Assembly: GCA_965229635.1 (NCBI GenBank)
Contig: OZ245894.1
Coordinates: forward strand, 7,998,001-8,062,000
Length of the DNA: 64,000 bases
Reading direction: 5' to 3'
DNA from: BQJU01 sp965229635
Lineage (GTDB): Bacteria > Bacteroidota > Bacteroidia > Chitinophagales > Saprospiraceae
The position numbers and the translations under genes were made by a program. Below the pieces are notes generated by a model that was not told the DNA's origin, searched no databases, and worked only from the letters and a program-made list of their open reading frames with translations. Below, piece by piece: positions 25,629 through 34,690 of this stretch. How positions within the stretch are numbered: the stretch's first letter is position 1; every line of letters begins with the position of its first letter.

Positions 25629-27677
25629 ATGCGAAACATTTGCTTGTTCATATTTGTGCTTGTTCTGCCCGGGTTGCTGTTTGCACAGCGCCGGAAGAAA
25701 TCCTCTTTCGAACAATTGTACAATTCCGGGAGTTTCAGCCAGGAAATCCGTTTGCAAAATGCTACCGCCATCAACACCAATGGTCTGGAGTTTTCACCAG
25801 TCATTTATGAAAATGGCCTGGTCTACGTTTCGCGTTATAAATCCGGCCCCACCGACGAAAAAACAGGAGAAACCTACTTCGAGTTGTTTTACGCTGAGCT
25901 GGATCCCAATGGAATGCCGCTGCGCCCGCAAAGCTTTTCTACCGAACTCAACTCACAATTGCACGAGGGGCCCGTATCTTTCAACCGACGTGGCGATCGC
26001 ATTTATTTTACCCGGAGTAATTTGCGCAAAGGCGTCAGTAAAGCCGACTCGGAAGGCAAGGTGGGATTAAAAATCTACGAAGCCCAGCGCGGCTATTTCG
26101 ATTGGGAAAATGTGCAGGAATTGCCCTTTAATGATAATGAATTCTCCTGTCTGCATCCCAGTTTATCGGCTGATGAGCAGAAGTTATTTTTTGCCTCCAA
26201 CATGCCTGGCGGTTTTGGTGGCATGGACCTGTATTTTGTAGAAAAAAGAGGTGAGGGCTGGTCACCACCGATCAACCTGGGCCCGGAGATCAATACCAAT
26301 AAAAATGAGGTATTCCCTTTCATTCACGAAAGTGGCGTACTGTTTTTTTCCTCCAATGGACACGACGGCTTCGGCGGTCTGGACCTTTTCATGATCGATC
26401 TGGGTGGTCGGCGATGGGGAAGGGTGATCAACCTGGGAGAGCCCTTCAATTCGGGGATGGATGACCTGGGTTTTATACTAAATCCCACCGGTACTATCGG
26501 GTATTTCTCCTCCAACCGCGAGGGCGGCTACGGTGGTGACGATATTTACGTCTTCTCGGCACCCAACGGCATCAAGGGAATCGAAACGCCAGCGGTAGTC
26601 AGCACTAAAATTTCGGTTTACGACGGTACCTCAAGCAAACGCATTAGCGAGGCCTCGATCCGCGTTTTTGAAAGCTCGCCGGAAGGACTACTCGATAATG
26701 AAGAACTCTACAACCTGGAGATGCTTCCCCATGAATCTGAAAATGACGAAATGGTTTTGAAGCTGGTCAGGAAACGGGAAGAAGAATTGGGTCAACCCAA
26801 AATCACCACTGATCGCAGTGGAGAGGCTTACGCCGAAATGGACGAAAACAAGGACTACCTGATCCTCATTTCCAAGCCGGGTTATATCACCAAGGAATTG
26901 ACCTACTCCACCGGCTCAGAAGATGCGGCGCTGCCCCTGGAAATCATGCTGGAGCCCAGCAATTGTATGACGCTGGAAGGCAAGGTATTCAGCAATCGCT
27001 ACAACCTCAAGATTCCCAATGCACTGATCCGCATCATTAATGATTGCGACGGTACCGAGGAGTTGGTGCACACCAATATCAAGGGCGTATTTGAGGCATG
27101 CCTGCAAATGGGCTGCGACTTCACCATCACCGCCGAAAAGGATGGATACTCTACCGAACAGACAGAGGTAAGCACCGTTAAACTAAGAGGTAGCCGTTCG
27201 ATGAATATTGAGCTTTCGCTAACGGCAAAATCAAACGCGGTGTTGAAAGAACCCATTCGAAAGGGAACAGTGATCGTACTGGAAAACATCTATTACGACT
27301 TCAACAAATCGGCCATACGCAAAGGCGATGCTCCTGATCTGGAGGCTTTGGCCAAATTGATGAAGCAATACCCAACCCTGGAGATCGAACTCGGCGCACA
27401 TACCGACTGTAGGGGTACGGATGCCTACAACCTGGAATTGAGTTTGAAGCGGGCTGAAGCTGCCAAGAATTTCCTGATCCAGAAAGGCATTGCGGCCAAC
27501 CGAATGAGCGTATTTGGCTACGGTGAGGCCTTCCCGCGTAATCGCTGTCGTGACGGCGTAGATTGTACGGAGGAAGAGCATCAGTTTAATCGGCGGACGG
27601 AAGTGAAAGTGCTGAAGATTGACGAGCCAATTGATGTAGGCTTCAATACGGACGGCTTGGAAGTTAGAGATCAATAG
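25629..27677 (+). CDS. OmpA-family outer-membrane protein with PD40 propeller
   Basis: This 682-residue protein has a signal peptide (1-19, ending LLFAQ). PD40/WD40-like beta-propeller blades span about 50-310, with NSQLHEGPVSFNRRGDRIYFTRS, FSCLHPSLSADEQKLFFAS, GGFGGMDLYF and GGYGGDDIYVFS. Carboxypeptidase-regulatory-like beta domains follow at about 325-530. The C-terminal OmpA domain (about 545-665) contains YYDFNKSAIRKGD and GAHTDCRGTDAYNLELSLKRAEA, which bind peptidoglycan. Such proteins anchor T9SS surface complexes to the cell wall and are often encoded with PorP/SprF proteins. It follows PorP after 57 bp. No TPR domain precedes the propeller, unlike PorE-like relatives. Confidence 0.93.
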   Translation: MRNICLFIFVLVLPGLLFAQRRKKSSFEQLYNSGSFSQEIRLQNATAINTNGLEFSPVIYENGLVYVSRYKSGPTDEKTGETYFELFYAELDPNGMPLRPQSFSTELNSQLHEGPVSFNRRGDRIYFTRSNLRKGVSKADSEGKVGLKIYEAQRGYFDWENVQELPFNDNEFSCLHPSLSADEQKLFFASNMPGGFGGMDLYFVEKRGEGWSPPINLGPEINTNKNEVFPFIHESGVLFFSSNGHDGFGGLDLFMIDLGGRRWGRVINLGEPFNSGMDDLGFILNPTGTIGYFSSNREGGYGGDDIYVFSAPNGIKGIETPAVVSTKISVYDGTSSKRISEASIRVFESSPEGLLDNEELYNLEMLPHESENDEMVLKLVRKREEELGQPKITTDRSGEAYAEMDENKDYLILISKPGYITKELTYSTGSEDAALPLEIMLEPSNCMTLEGKVFSNRYNLKIPNALIRIINDCDGTEELVHTNIKGVFEACLQMGCDFTITAEKDGYSTEQTEVSTVKLRGSRSMNIELSLTAKSNAVLKEPIRKGTVIVLENIYYDFNKSAIRKGDAPDLEALAKLMKQYPTLEIELGAHTDCRGTDAYNLELSLKRAEAAKNFLIQKGIAANRMSVFGYGEAFPRNRCRDGVDCTEEEHQFNRRTEVKVLKIDEPIDVGFNTDGLEVRDQ

Positions 27678-27791
27678 CGTTTTTGCCAGATTTTCACTAT
27701 ATTGTCCAAAACACCTACCTAAGTCCAGGTTACCATAGAAAACCAAGGCGACCCAAAAGAAACCATTTTATAACCAAAACTGACAGACCTT

Positions 27792-27992
27792 ATGGCAGTA
27801 TTAAAAGTTGTTGAAATTTTAGCAGACTCCGAAACCAGTTGGGAAGATGCGACCCGCAAAGCGGTGAAAAAAGCTTCAGAAACCATTAAGAACATCAAAT
27901 CCGCCTTTGTGCAATCGCAAAGTGTAACCGTTGAAAACGGCGATGTTAAGAAATTTCGCGTGAATGTGAAGATTTCGTTTGAAGTCAAATAA
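27792..27992 (+). CDS. Dodecin family flavin-storage protein
   Basis: This 66-residue protein matches dodecin: MAVLKVVEILADSETSWEDATRKAVKKASETI, then the beta strand AFVQSQSVTVENGDVKKFRVNVKISFEVK. Dodecins form hollow 12-mers that bind flavins, buffering free FMN/FAD or lumichrome. Key elements are the helix with KAVKKAS and the C-terminal strand with the flavin-stacking position (QSQ). It has no neighbours in an obvious flavin pathway; a radical SAM gene follows at 28066. Confidence 0.92.
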   Translation: MAVLKVVEILADSETSWEDATRKAVKKASETIKNIKSAFVQSQSVTVENGDVKKFRVNVKISFEVK

Positions 27993-28065
27993 TTCATGCA
28001 AAACCTTACAAGAACTTTCGGGAGAATTCACTGGCTGGATTCTCCCGATCTGTTTATAGCCGCTT

Positions 28066-29091
28066 ATGTTTTTCATCTCTATCCACGACGGGTTAAATTT
28101 TGTATCCAAGCTAAGCTGGCGACGGCTTGCCAATGCTCTTGCCGTGTACAGTTCCTACCAACTGACCCGCTGGCGGAAGAAGCCCATTCAGTGGGGCGCA
28201 CCTATTACGGTTTCCATTGAACCAACTACGGCTTGCAACCTTCGCTGCCCGGAATGTCCCAGTGGTTTGCGAGCGTTTTCCCGCCCGACAGGCAATCTCA
28301 AGACTGACTTTTTCCGCAAGACGGTGGATGAACTCTACCGCGAATTAGTTTACCTCATTTTTTACTTTCAGGGAGAACCCTACATCAATCCCGATTTTCT
28401 GGAGATGGTGCAATACGCTCATCAGCGCGGCATTTACACCATCACCTCTACCAACGGCCATTTTTTGAATGATGAAAATGCGCGTCGTACGATAGAATCC
28501 GGCCTGGACCGGCTGATCATTTCGGTAGATGGCACCACTCAGGAGGTATACGAACAATACCGAAAAGCCGGGAAACTGGAGGCAGTACTACAAGGCGCAC
28601 GTAATGTGGTGAAATGGAAAAAGCAGTTGAAATCCAGCACCCCACACGTCATTTTTCAGTTTCTGGTGGTGCGCCCCAACGAACACCAAATTCCGGAGGT
28701 AAAACGCCTGGCCAGGGAGATCGGCGTGGATGAAGTGAAACTCAAAACGGCTCAGGTGTATGATTACGAAAACGGTCACCCCTTGATTCCCACCCAGGAA
28801 AAATACGCCCGGTATGCGCAGCAGGATGACGGCACCTTTCGGGTAAAAAATAAGCTGCTCAATCACTGCTGGAAGCTCTGGCATTCCTGTGTGATCACCT
28901 GGGACGGCATGGTGGTACCCTGTTGTTTTGACAAAGACGCCCAGCACCGTTTAGGAGATCTCAAAGATCGCCCCTTTCGGGAAATCTGGCAGGGATCGCT
29001 TTACCAGCAATTTCGCACCGAATTATTAAATGGCCGCGATAAAATCGATATTTGTACCAATTGCACGGAGGGATGTAAGGTGTGGGGGTGA
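28066..29091 (+). CDS. Radical SAM/SPASM domain enzyme
   Basis: This 341-residue protein has the radical SAM [4Fe-4S] motif CNLRCPEC (Cys57, Cys61, Cys64) in EPTTACNLRCPECPSG, followed by FQGEPYINPDF (GGE-like motif) and ISVDGTTQEVYEQYRKAG. The C-terminal SPASM region has Cys in HSCVITWDGMVVPCCFD and in ICTNCTEGC, so one or two extra Fe-S clusters are likely. SPASM enzymes often modify peptides or sugars; no precursor peptide is evident nearby, so the substrate is open. A large, broad family in Bacteroidota has unknown function. Start: ATG 28066; a first TTG or GTG option exists, but the N-terminal IHDGLNFVSKLSW is reasonable. Confidence 0.88.
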   Translation: MFFISIHDGLNFVSKLSWRRLANALAVYSSYQLTRWRKKPIQWGAPITVSIEPTTACNLRCPECPSGLRAFSRPTGNLKTDFFRKTVDELYRELVYLIFYFQGEPYINPDFLEMVQYAHQRGIYTITSTNGHFLNDENARRTIESGLDRLIISVDGTTQEVYEQYRKAGKLEAVLQGARNVVKWKKQLKSSTPHVIFQFLVVRPNEHQIPEVKRLAREIGVDEVKLKTAQVYDYENGHPLIPTQEKYARYAQQDDGTFRVKNKLLNHCWKLWHSCVITWDGMVVPCCFDKDAQHRLGDLKDRPFREIWQGSLYQQFRTELLNGRDKIDICTNCTEGCKVWG

Positions 29092-29143
29092 CCTATAGAT
29101 TCATTGTATTGCAATTGAGGATAATTTTTTCGAATTTTACATT

Positions 29144-29323
29144 ATGGAAAAAGTGATAAAAGTGATTGGTTTACATGATCAACAATCTGACCTTTCCTAT
29201 TGGTTAAGTAAAACACCTCAGGAAAGGCTTGCCGCAATTGAAATACTACGCCAACAATATGTCCAACTCAAAGGTATTCAGCCCAGACTTCAGAGAGTTT
29301 ATCGAATTGTTAAATGTTCATGA
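29144..29323 (+). CDS. Small protein paired with a nucleotidyltransferase
   Basis: This 59-residue ORF reads MEKVIKVIGLHDQQSD, then SYWLSKTPQERLAAIEILRQQY and QPRLQRVYRIVKCS. It is shorter than typical gene-call cutoffs but has the look of small proteins often found just before DUF6036-type nucleotidyltransferases. Its end overlaps the nucleotidyltransferase start by 65 bp in another frame. Such tight pairs look like toxin-antitoxin modules (inference); which would be toxin is not known. Charged, helical, no signal peptide. Confidence 0.6.
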   Translation: MEKVIKVIGLHDQQSDLSYWLSKTPQERLAAIEILRQQYVQLKGIQPRLQRVYRIVKCS

Positions 29324-29711
29324 GGTTCGATACATGGTCACAGGAGGGTATGCTGTAGGAATTTATGGCTATCCTCGGTATACCGGGGATCTTGATTTTT
29401 GGATTGAAAACTCATCTGAAAATGGAAGAAAGCTTGTAAAAGTTCTTTCAGCTTTTGGATTGTCTTCTATCGGATTATCTGCTGAAGATTTTACTAAAAA
29501 AGAACAAATTATTCAGATCGGTTATCCTCCCTTCAGAATTGACCTATTAACCAGTATTGATGGAGTCGAATTTCGAGATGCATACCCCAATCGTAAAGTA
29601 TTTAAAATCGATGAGATTCAAGTTTCCTTTATTGGCCTAGATGATCTCAAAAAAAACAAAAAAGCTTCAGGCCGCACTCGCGATATCGATGATCTTAACC
29701 ATCTTGAGTAA
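29259..29711 (+). CDS. DUF6036-like nucleotidyltransferase
   Basis: I choose ATG 29259 (MSNSKVFSPDF), giving 150 residues; a longer frame from 29229 has a poor start. The N-terminal DFREFIELLNVHEVRYMVTGGYAVGIYGYPRYTGDLDFWI is a nucleotidyltransferase fold: GG (glycine pair) then TGDLDFW with the metal Asp pair, and a third acidic position in PFRIDLLTSIDG. Such enzymes can transfer nucleotides to proteins or tRNA; many sit in toxin-antitoxin or abortive-infection modules. It overlaps the small ORF upstream; recX follows. Chemistry intact, target unknown. Confidence 0.82.
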   Translation: MSNSKVFSPDFREFIELLNVHEVRYMVTGGYAVGIYGYPRYTGDLDFWIENSSENGRKLVKVLSAFGLSSIGLSAEDFTKKEQIIQIGYPPFRIDLLTSIDGVEFRDAYPNRKVFKIDEIQVSFIGLDDLKKNKKASGRTRDIDDLNHLE

Positions 29712-29766
29712 TAAGGCTCTATTTTCAATTTCTCTGTGCTTATTAGCTGAAACTTTAACCCAAATC

Positions 29767-30249
29767 TTGGACAAACCAAAAAAATACCTGACTGCAACCG
29801 AAGCGCTACAAAAGCTCCAACGCTACTGTGCCTATCAGGACCGCTGCCACCAGGAAGTGCGTAGCAAACTCCTTGACCTGGGCGTTTATGGCGATACTTT
29901 GGAAGAAATCATCGTAGAATTAATCGCCGAAAAGTTTTTGGATGAAGAGCGTTACGCCCGTTCCTACGCCCGGGGTAAATTCCGCATGAAGCGCTGGGGT
30001 CGCAACCGCATCAAACGCGAACTCAAATCCAAAGGCGTGACCGAATACTGCATCCGCAAAGGCCTGTCCGAAATCGAGGAAGACGAATATATGGCTGCCC
30101 TCATGGACATCATCAATAAAAAATCAGAGGCTTTACGCCAAAAAGAAGACAACCCCTTCCTCCGCAATAAAAAGGTGGCCGAATACGCTATGAGCCGCGG
30201 CTATGAGGGTGATTTGGTGTGGGAGTTGGTGAAGGGGTTGGGGGAGTAG
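29767..30249 (+). CDS. recX: Regulatory protein RecX
   Basis: RecX binds RecA filaments and modulates RecA activity. The recognisable part is YLTATEALQKLQRYCAYQDRCHQEVRSKLLDLGVYG, then ELIAEKFLDEERYARSYARGKFRMKRWGRNRIKRELKSKGV, i.e. the three helical repeats of the family. No ATG precedes these in a sensible place: the ORF runs from 29641, inside the nucleotidyltransferase gene. I use the TTG at 29767 (MDKPKKYL), which gives 160 residues, the usual length for Bacteroidota RecX. An ATG at 29689 would overlap the upstream gene by 23 bp and is the alternative. Confidence 0.85.
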   Translation: MDKPKKYLTATEALQKLQRYCAYQDRCHQEVRSKLLDLGVYGDTLEEIIVELIAEKFLDEERYARSYARGKFRMKRWGRNRIKRELKSKGVTEYCIRKGLSEIEEDEYMAALMDIINKKSEALRQKEDNPFLRNKKVAEYAMSRGYEGDLVWELVKGLGE

Positions 30250-30272
30250 GTTTTATTTCAGACTTGCCCATC

Positions 30273-31835
30273 TCATTGTTTAATAAATTTTCGAGTACTT
30301 TTTATTTTTTCATTCTCCCAATACTGCAAAAAGTAAATTCCCGGCGACCATTCCCAAACCGGTAGTAAGAAAGTGACATCTGACCGATCACTTTGAAATG
30401 TTTTCATTATTCGGCCTTGTGCATCTATTATTCTAAAAGTGCCTACTTCTGCATCCTGCCGTGCCTTAAAATAGATATTGAGATAATCTGTGGTAGGATT
30501 GGGAAAAATATCCAGTCGGATTTGTTTAGCGCTTTCTTCCCATTTACTGCTGGTGATTTGACATCCGGGAACCAGACAACCGAACGCATCTAGTTTAAGG
30601 AGCCAGGCTTGCTGAGGGATAGAATCAGCATATGGGTTACGGGATTCCCCGCAAAGAATAATACCTCCGTCTGTTGTTTCTTTCAAATCGAGAATCTGGT
30701 GCCGACTGCTTTCCGACTCCACTCCCACGTAAGATCTGGACCAAATGCTATCTCCTTCAAGGGACACTTTAACCAACCAACCTTCTGACACCCAATCATT
30801 GCTAAAAGGGTTTTCAAGGGGCTGAGGAGTAATTCCCGCAGCTACGTAGCCACTGCCATCACTAAGTTGAATGCCCCTCTTTAGTGTTGTAAAACTTGTC
30901 GGTTGATCTCCAATAAACACACTCTCCCACTCAACTTCGTGTACTGTATTCAGTTTGAACAACATTTTCTCAAACCAAACCACATTGACAGAAGTACGCT
31001 CATATTCCGTTCCTATCCCGGAGACTATCACCAAACTACCATCTTCAAGAAGGATGATATCATTAGCTGCATCTTTCAGTCCCTCTGTGAAAGGGGAAAT
31101 GTACTCCCATTCGAAATTCCCCAAACTATCCACCTGAAAAATATGTGCCCGGTAGAAATAATCTTCGTTTGTGGTATTACTATTTGTACGAATTGCTCCG
31201 AGGATAATCTTGTTGTCAGGGGTTACAACCAAAGATTCGGGACGATCATAAAGGAGATAATGACCATAGACTTTCCCCCATTCTTTGTTACCAAGACTAT
31301 CCGTTTTAATGAGATAAATATCAGCATTTCCGAATGCTTTTTCAATCCAACAGGAAATTGCGAACCCACCATCGGGCGTTGGGGCCATAGCTAAAGGATG
31401 GATAAATTCTCGATCTGGATAGAAAGGATTTAAATACTCTCTTGTCCATAAAGTATCCCCAAGTGAATTATATTTGATCAACATGCCCTTCATAACCGGG
31501 TCGTAGGTCAACCCAGTCACTGCAAAATTACCATCCTGCAAAGCAGTAAGAGTATTTACGTAGTTAAAATAGGGCTGTTCGGTACTTATAAGCTTTTTGA
31601 CAAACAAAACTTCTCCCTCCAAATTAATCTTTGCAAACAAACCACCTACTTGGACAAAGGGTATGGTATCGGCAAATAGTCCAGTCACAAAATAACAGCT
31701 ATCAGTAACAACAATACTTGTAAGATAGGTTGCTAAAGTATTGAAGCTAGTCCTTTTATTAAAGGTAATCTGACCATTTAAGTACCCAGTTCCAGCAACA
31801 AGTATTATAAAAATCAGAGATCGCGTTTTCATCAT
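30273..31835 (-). CDS. Secreted protein with type A T9SS sorting domain
   Basis: This 520-residue protein has a signal peptide (MMKTRSLIFIILVAGTGYLNGQ). The body (about 25-430) is made of beta-propeller-like units with recurring motifs such as LTALQDGNFAVTGLTY, PTPDGGFAISCWI, VVTPDNKIILGA and TTDGGIILCGES. Cys are few and clustered at about 418-427 (GCLVPGCQ). The last 75 residues start DIFPNPTTDYLNIYF and match a type A T9SS sorting domain. No catalytic site can be identified; these propellers are widespread in the phylum. It ends 24 bp from recX, convergent. Confidence 0.87.
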   Translation of the reverse strand: MMKTRSLIFIILVAGTGYLNGQITFNKRTSFNTLATYLTSIVVTDSCYFVTGLFADTIPFVQVGGLFAKINLEGEVLFVKKLISTEQPYFNYVNTLTALQDGNFAVTGLTYDPVMKGMLIKYNSLGDTLWTREYLNPFYPDREFIHPLAMAPTPDGGFAISCWIEKAFGNADIYLIKTDSLGNKEWGKVYGHYLLYDRPESLVVTPDNKIILGAIRTNSNTTNEDYFYRAHIFQVDSLGNFEWEYISPFTEGLKDAANDIILLEDGSLVIVSGIGTEYERTSVNVVWFEKMLFKLNTVHEVEWESVFIGDQPTSFTTLKRGIQLSDGSGYVAAGITPQPLENPFSNDWVSEGWLVKVSLEGDSIWSRSYVGVESESSRHQILDLKETTDGGIILCGESRNPYADSIPQQAWLLKLDAFGCLVPGCQITSSKWEESAKQIRLDIFPNPTTDYLNIYFKARQDAEVGTFRIIDAQGRIMKTFQSDRSDVTFLLPVWEWSPGIYFLQYWENEKIKSTRKFIKQ

Positions 31836-31928
31836 TGAGCTTTTTTAGGTCTGTTTCGTAGGAAAGTAGTAAGCAATATTACTCCCTAAAATACAGATTC
31901 TCCATCAAACCACATTTAATAATAGAAG

Positions 31929-33062
31929 TTACCTCCTACTTTCATTGACCTCTTCAATAATCTTATCAGCAGTCTCACTCAATTTCTGATGCACATTAGG
32001 ACCAGACACATTCGTCACCAAAAAGATAGCCATCTCCTGCTCTGGGATCAAGGTCAGCCAACTTGACGTACCAAAAGCGCCTCCATTCTGGAAAACCCGA
32101 TCCGGCTGATCTCCATTTTTGTTAATCTGCCAAAACAACCCGGCTTCAAAATCTCCAAATTTTCCGCCCCACAAATGCTGATGAGCCAATGCCACCACTT
32201 TGTCTTCTTCATTCAAATGAAACTGCATATACTTTGTCATATCCAGGGTGTTGGAGATAATCCCTCCCTCGGCATTCATCGCTTTTTGGGCGCGCAAGGG
32301 CATTTTTATTCCATTCTCATTGTGGCCGTAAGCCAATTTCGACAGATCCATTTTTTCCCTCAAAATATGAGTATTGGTCATCTTTAAGGGTCCTAAAATC
32401 TTTTCTTGTAAAAGTTCATCGTAAGGCTTTCCGTACAATTCTTCCAGGAGATACCCCAGGAGATTGGCCCCGGCATTGGAATATTGAAATTTTGTGCCAG
32501 GAACCGTATCCAATTGTACCTGATTTAATGCTTCAAAAAAATCTATCTTTGAGAATCCGGCCTGAAGTTCATTAATTCTAAAGGGAAGTTCATCCCAATT
32601 TGCATTGTCAAATAGCCCTTCTACGTTGGGAAACATATTCGGCAAACCACTTTGGTGAGTGACCAAATGTCTGAAAGAAATGGGCTGTCCTTCATATTCC
32701 AGGTTAGGAAAGCTGTCCGGTAAGTATTGTCGGATATCGTCATCAATATCTACCTTGCTTTCGGCTAAGGCATAGGCCAGCAAAGTGCCGGTAAAGGTCT
32801 TGGTCAGGGAAGCTATTTCGTACAAGGTTTCATCATCCAGAGTTTTGCCATCTAGCGTTTTCCCCTTGTGAAAAGTCTGAACCGCCTCCTGATTGATCAC
32901 TCCACACGAAATCAATTGAAATTCAGGATTTGCCAATAGGGTATCCAATTGTGTTTCAATGGCAGTTTCTAGTGCAGCATTGGGTTTGCTTTCTTGTTCA
33001 TCTTGACAGCCCCAGATGAGAAGTGCGGTCATCATTACAATCAGCAGATTAGTCATTTTCAT
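31929..33062 (-). CDS. Serine hydrolase, class C beta-lactamase family, lipoprotein
   Basis: This 377-residue protein has a lipoprotein signal with Cys19 in LLIWGC. It carries the penicillin-binding/class C motifs: SLTK at 85-88 (catalytic Ser85, Lys88), YSN at 194-196, and the HLWGGKFG region in place of KTG at about 290. The family includes esterases, D-aminopeptidases and beta-lactamases, so the substrate is open; the periplasmic face of a membrane is likely. It lies 64 bp after hisIE on the same strand and could be read through from the his operon, although a role in histidine synthesis is unlikely. Confidence 0.88.
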   Translation of the reverse strand: MKMTNLLIVMMTALLIWGCQDEQESKPNAALETAIETQLDTLLANPEFQLISCGVINQEAVQTFHKGKTLDGKTLDDETLYEIASLTKTFTGTLLAYALAESKVDIDDDIRQYLPDSFPNLEYEGQPISFRHLVTHQSGLPNMFPNVEGLFDNANWDELPFRINELQAGFSKIDFFEALNQVQLDTVPGTKFQYSNAGANLLGYLLEELYGKPYDELLQEKILGPLKMTNTHILREKMDLSKLAYGHNENGIKMPLRAQKAMNAEGGIISNTLDMTKYMQFHLNEEDKVVALAHQHLWGGKFGDFEAGLFWQINKNGDQPDRVFQNGGAFGTSSWLTLIPEQEMAIFLVTNVSGPNVHQKLSETADKIIEEVNESRR

Positions 33063-33125
33063 TTTGATCTTTTTTAGCGTTATATAATTTCATAAAAATA
33101 ACCGATCGCTGCGCGGTCGCATAAC

Positions 33126-33740
33126 CTAAAGGTGTCGCTCCTGCAACACCCGAACCACATCATCCAGCGCATACCCTTTTGCGGTAAGCAAAACCAGGTA
33201 ATGATACAACAGATCAGCCGCCTCGCCCAGGAACAGTTCCTCGTTATCATCCTTGGCTTCAATGACCAGCTCCACCGCTTCTTCGCCCACCTTTTGCGCC
33301 ACCTTATTGATGCCTTTGGCAAAGAGGGATGCCGTATAAGATCCTTCACCAGGGTTCGCCTTACGGTCCTGAATCACTCCTTCCAGATGACGAATAAAAT
33401 CGCGGTGTTTATTAGCCTCATCAAAACAGGTATCACTGCCCGTATGACAAACCGGCCCCACTGGGTGCACCTTAATCAGCAAGGTATCCTTATCACAATC
33501 CTCCTTGATTGACTTCACCTCCAGAAAATTCCCCGAAGTCTCCCCCTTGGTCCACAACCGTTGTTTACTACGACTGTAGAAAGTCACCCGCCCCTCCGCA
33601 AGCGTTTTCTCCAGTGCCTCCCGGTTCATATACCCCAGCATCAATACCACAGCCGTATTCACATCCTGGACAATGACCGGAAGGAGACCATCACCCTTAG
33701 AAAAGTCAAGTTGATTGATCATCTCTTTATTCATCATCAT
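33126..33740 (-). CDS. hisIE: Phosphoribosyl-AMP cyclohydrolase / phosphoribosyl-ATP diphosphatase
   Basis: This 204-residue fusion catalyses steps 2 and 3 of histidine synthesis. The HisI half (about 1-115) contains VTFYSRSKQRLWTKGETSGN, and the metal ligands in HPVGPVCHTGSDTCF (His, Cys, Cys). The HisE half (about 120-204) has YTASLFAKGINKVAQKVGEEAVELVIEAKD and a pyrophosphohydrolase helix with LGEAADLLYHYLVLL. This is the usual fusion in Bacteroidota. Last of the eight his genes; 194 bp of repeat-bearing spacer separate it from hisF. Confidence 0.95.
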   Translation of the reverse strand: MMMNKEMINQLDFSKGDGLLPVIVQDVNTAVVLMLGYMNREALEKTLAEGRVTFYSRSKQRLWTKGETSGNFLEVKSIKEDCDKDTLLIKVHPVGPVCHTGSDTCFDEANKHRDFIRHLEGVIQDRKANPGEGSYTASLFAKGINKVAQKVGEEAVELVIEAKDDNEELFLGEAADLLYHYLVLLTAKGYALDDVVRVLQERHL

Positions 33741-33870
33741 TACTTATTTACGTTTAAACCTCATAAAATCACATTGCCTCACCCTTCACCACTACAAACA
33801 GAACTAAATTCCCAAAAATTAAGTATTTGCAGGATGATTAGCGCCACTTCTCTAAACACTAAACGTCTAC

Positions 33871-33903
33871 ACTCGCTTGGGAGATGTTTGCAACATCGAC
33901 CGC
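33871..33903. repeat. his-spacer repeat, copy A
   Basis: The motif CTCGCTTGGGAGATGTTTGC continues with AACATCGACC. It recurs in the hisF-hisA spacer (34826-34855) and the hisH-hisB spacer (36636-36665). A second motif, TTGCAGGATGATTAGC at about 33826, recurs at about 36787. The centre, GATGTTTGCAACATC, is a near-palindrome. Confidence 0.6.
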
Positions 33904-33934
33904 CATTACAGCCTGGCGAATCAATTCGCCGCTA

Positions 33935-34690
33935 CTACCTCCGCACTACAATCCCCTCCCCATCCAAATACGCCTTCAATTCCCCAATGCCAATTTCACG
34001 AAAGTGAAAAATACTCGCCGCCAAACCGGCATCGGCCTTACCCTTGGTAAACACGTCCTTAAAATGCGCCATCGTACCCGCACCACCCGAGGCGATTACC
34101 GGGATTGACAGGGCTTCGGAGACCTTGGCAGTGATCTCATTGGCAAAGCCGTTTTTGGTGCCATCGTGGTTCATAGAAGTGAAGAGGATTTCTCCAGCAC
34201 CGCGTTCCTGGCTTTCTTTCACCCAGTCCATCAGCCGTATCTCAGTGGGAATGCGCCCTCCGTTGAGGTGTACCCACCAGTTGCCATCAATCTCTTTGGC
34301 GTCCACGGCAATGACCACAAACTGGCTGCCAAAGCTACGCGCCAGCTCATCGATCAATTCCGGCCTGCGTACCGCCGCTGAATTAATCGATATCTTATCC
34401 GCTCCGGACTCCAGCAGCACATCCACATCTTCCACCGACTTGATCCCACCTCCAATCGTAAATGGGATGCTCAAATGCCCGGCGATATCCCGTGCCAGCG
34501 AAGCCAACGTCTTGCGCTTTTCGTGGGTGGCCGTGATATCCAGGAACACCAGTTCGTCGGCTCCCTGTTCGCTATACAGCGCCCCCAGCTCCACCGGATC
34601 ACCGGCATCACGCAGGTTCACAAAATTGACTCCTTTCACGGTACGACCGTCTTTGATGTCGAGGCAGGGTATGATTCTTTTGGCTAACAT
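33935..34690 (-). CDS. hisF: Imidazole glycerol phosphate synthase subunit HisF
   Basis: This 251-residue cyclase makes IGP and AICAR from PRFAR and ammonia supplied by HisH. It opens with MLAKRIIPCLDIKDGRTVKGVNFVNLRDAGDP, which includes the catalytic Asp (in CLDIKDG), and has the second Asp in VIAVDAKE, with the phosphate sites GGGIKS and ASGGAGTMAHF. The length matches the family. It pairs with hisH, two genes upstream. Spacers to hisA (448 bp) and hisIE (194 bp) hold repeats. Confidence 0.97.
   Translation of the reverse strand: MLAKRIIPCLDIKDGRTVKGVNFVNLRDAGDPVELGALYSEQGADELVFLDITATHEKRKTLASLARDIAGHLSIPFTIGGGIKSVEDVDVLLESGADKISINSAAVRRPELIDELARSFGSQFVVIAVDAKEIDGNWWVHLNGGRIPTEIRLMDWVKESQERGAGEILFTSMNHDGTKNGFANEITAKVSEALSIPVIASGGAGTMAHFKDVFTKGKADAGLAASIFHFREIGIGELKAYLDGEGIVVRR

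Noticed and set aside
28066..29091. Radical SAM gene as a RiPP maturase with a nearby peptide precursor
   Set aside because: No short Cys- or Gly-rich peptide gene is seen on either side; dodecin and the nucleotidyltransferase pair are unrelated.
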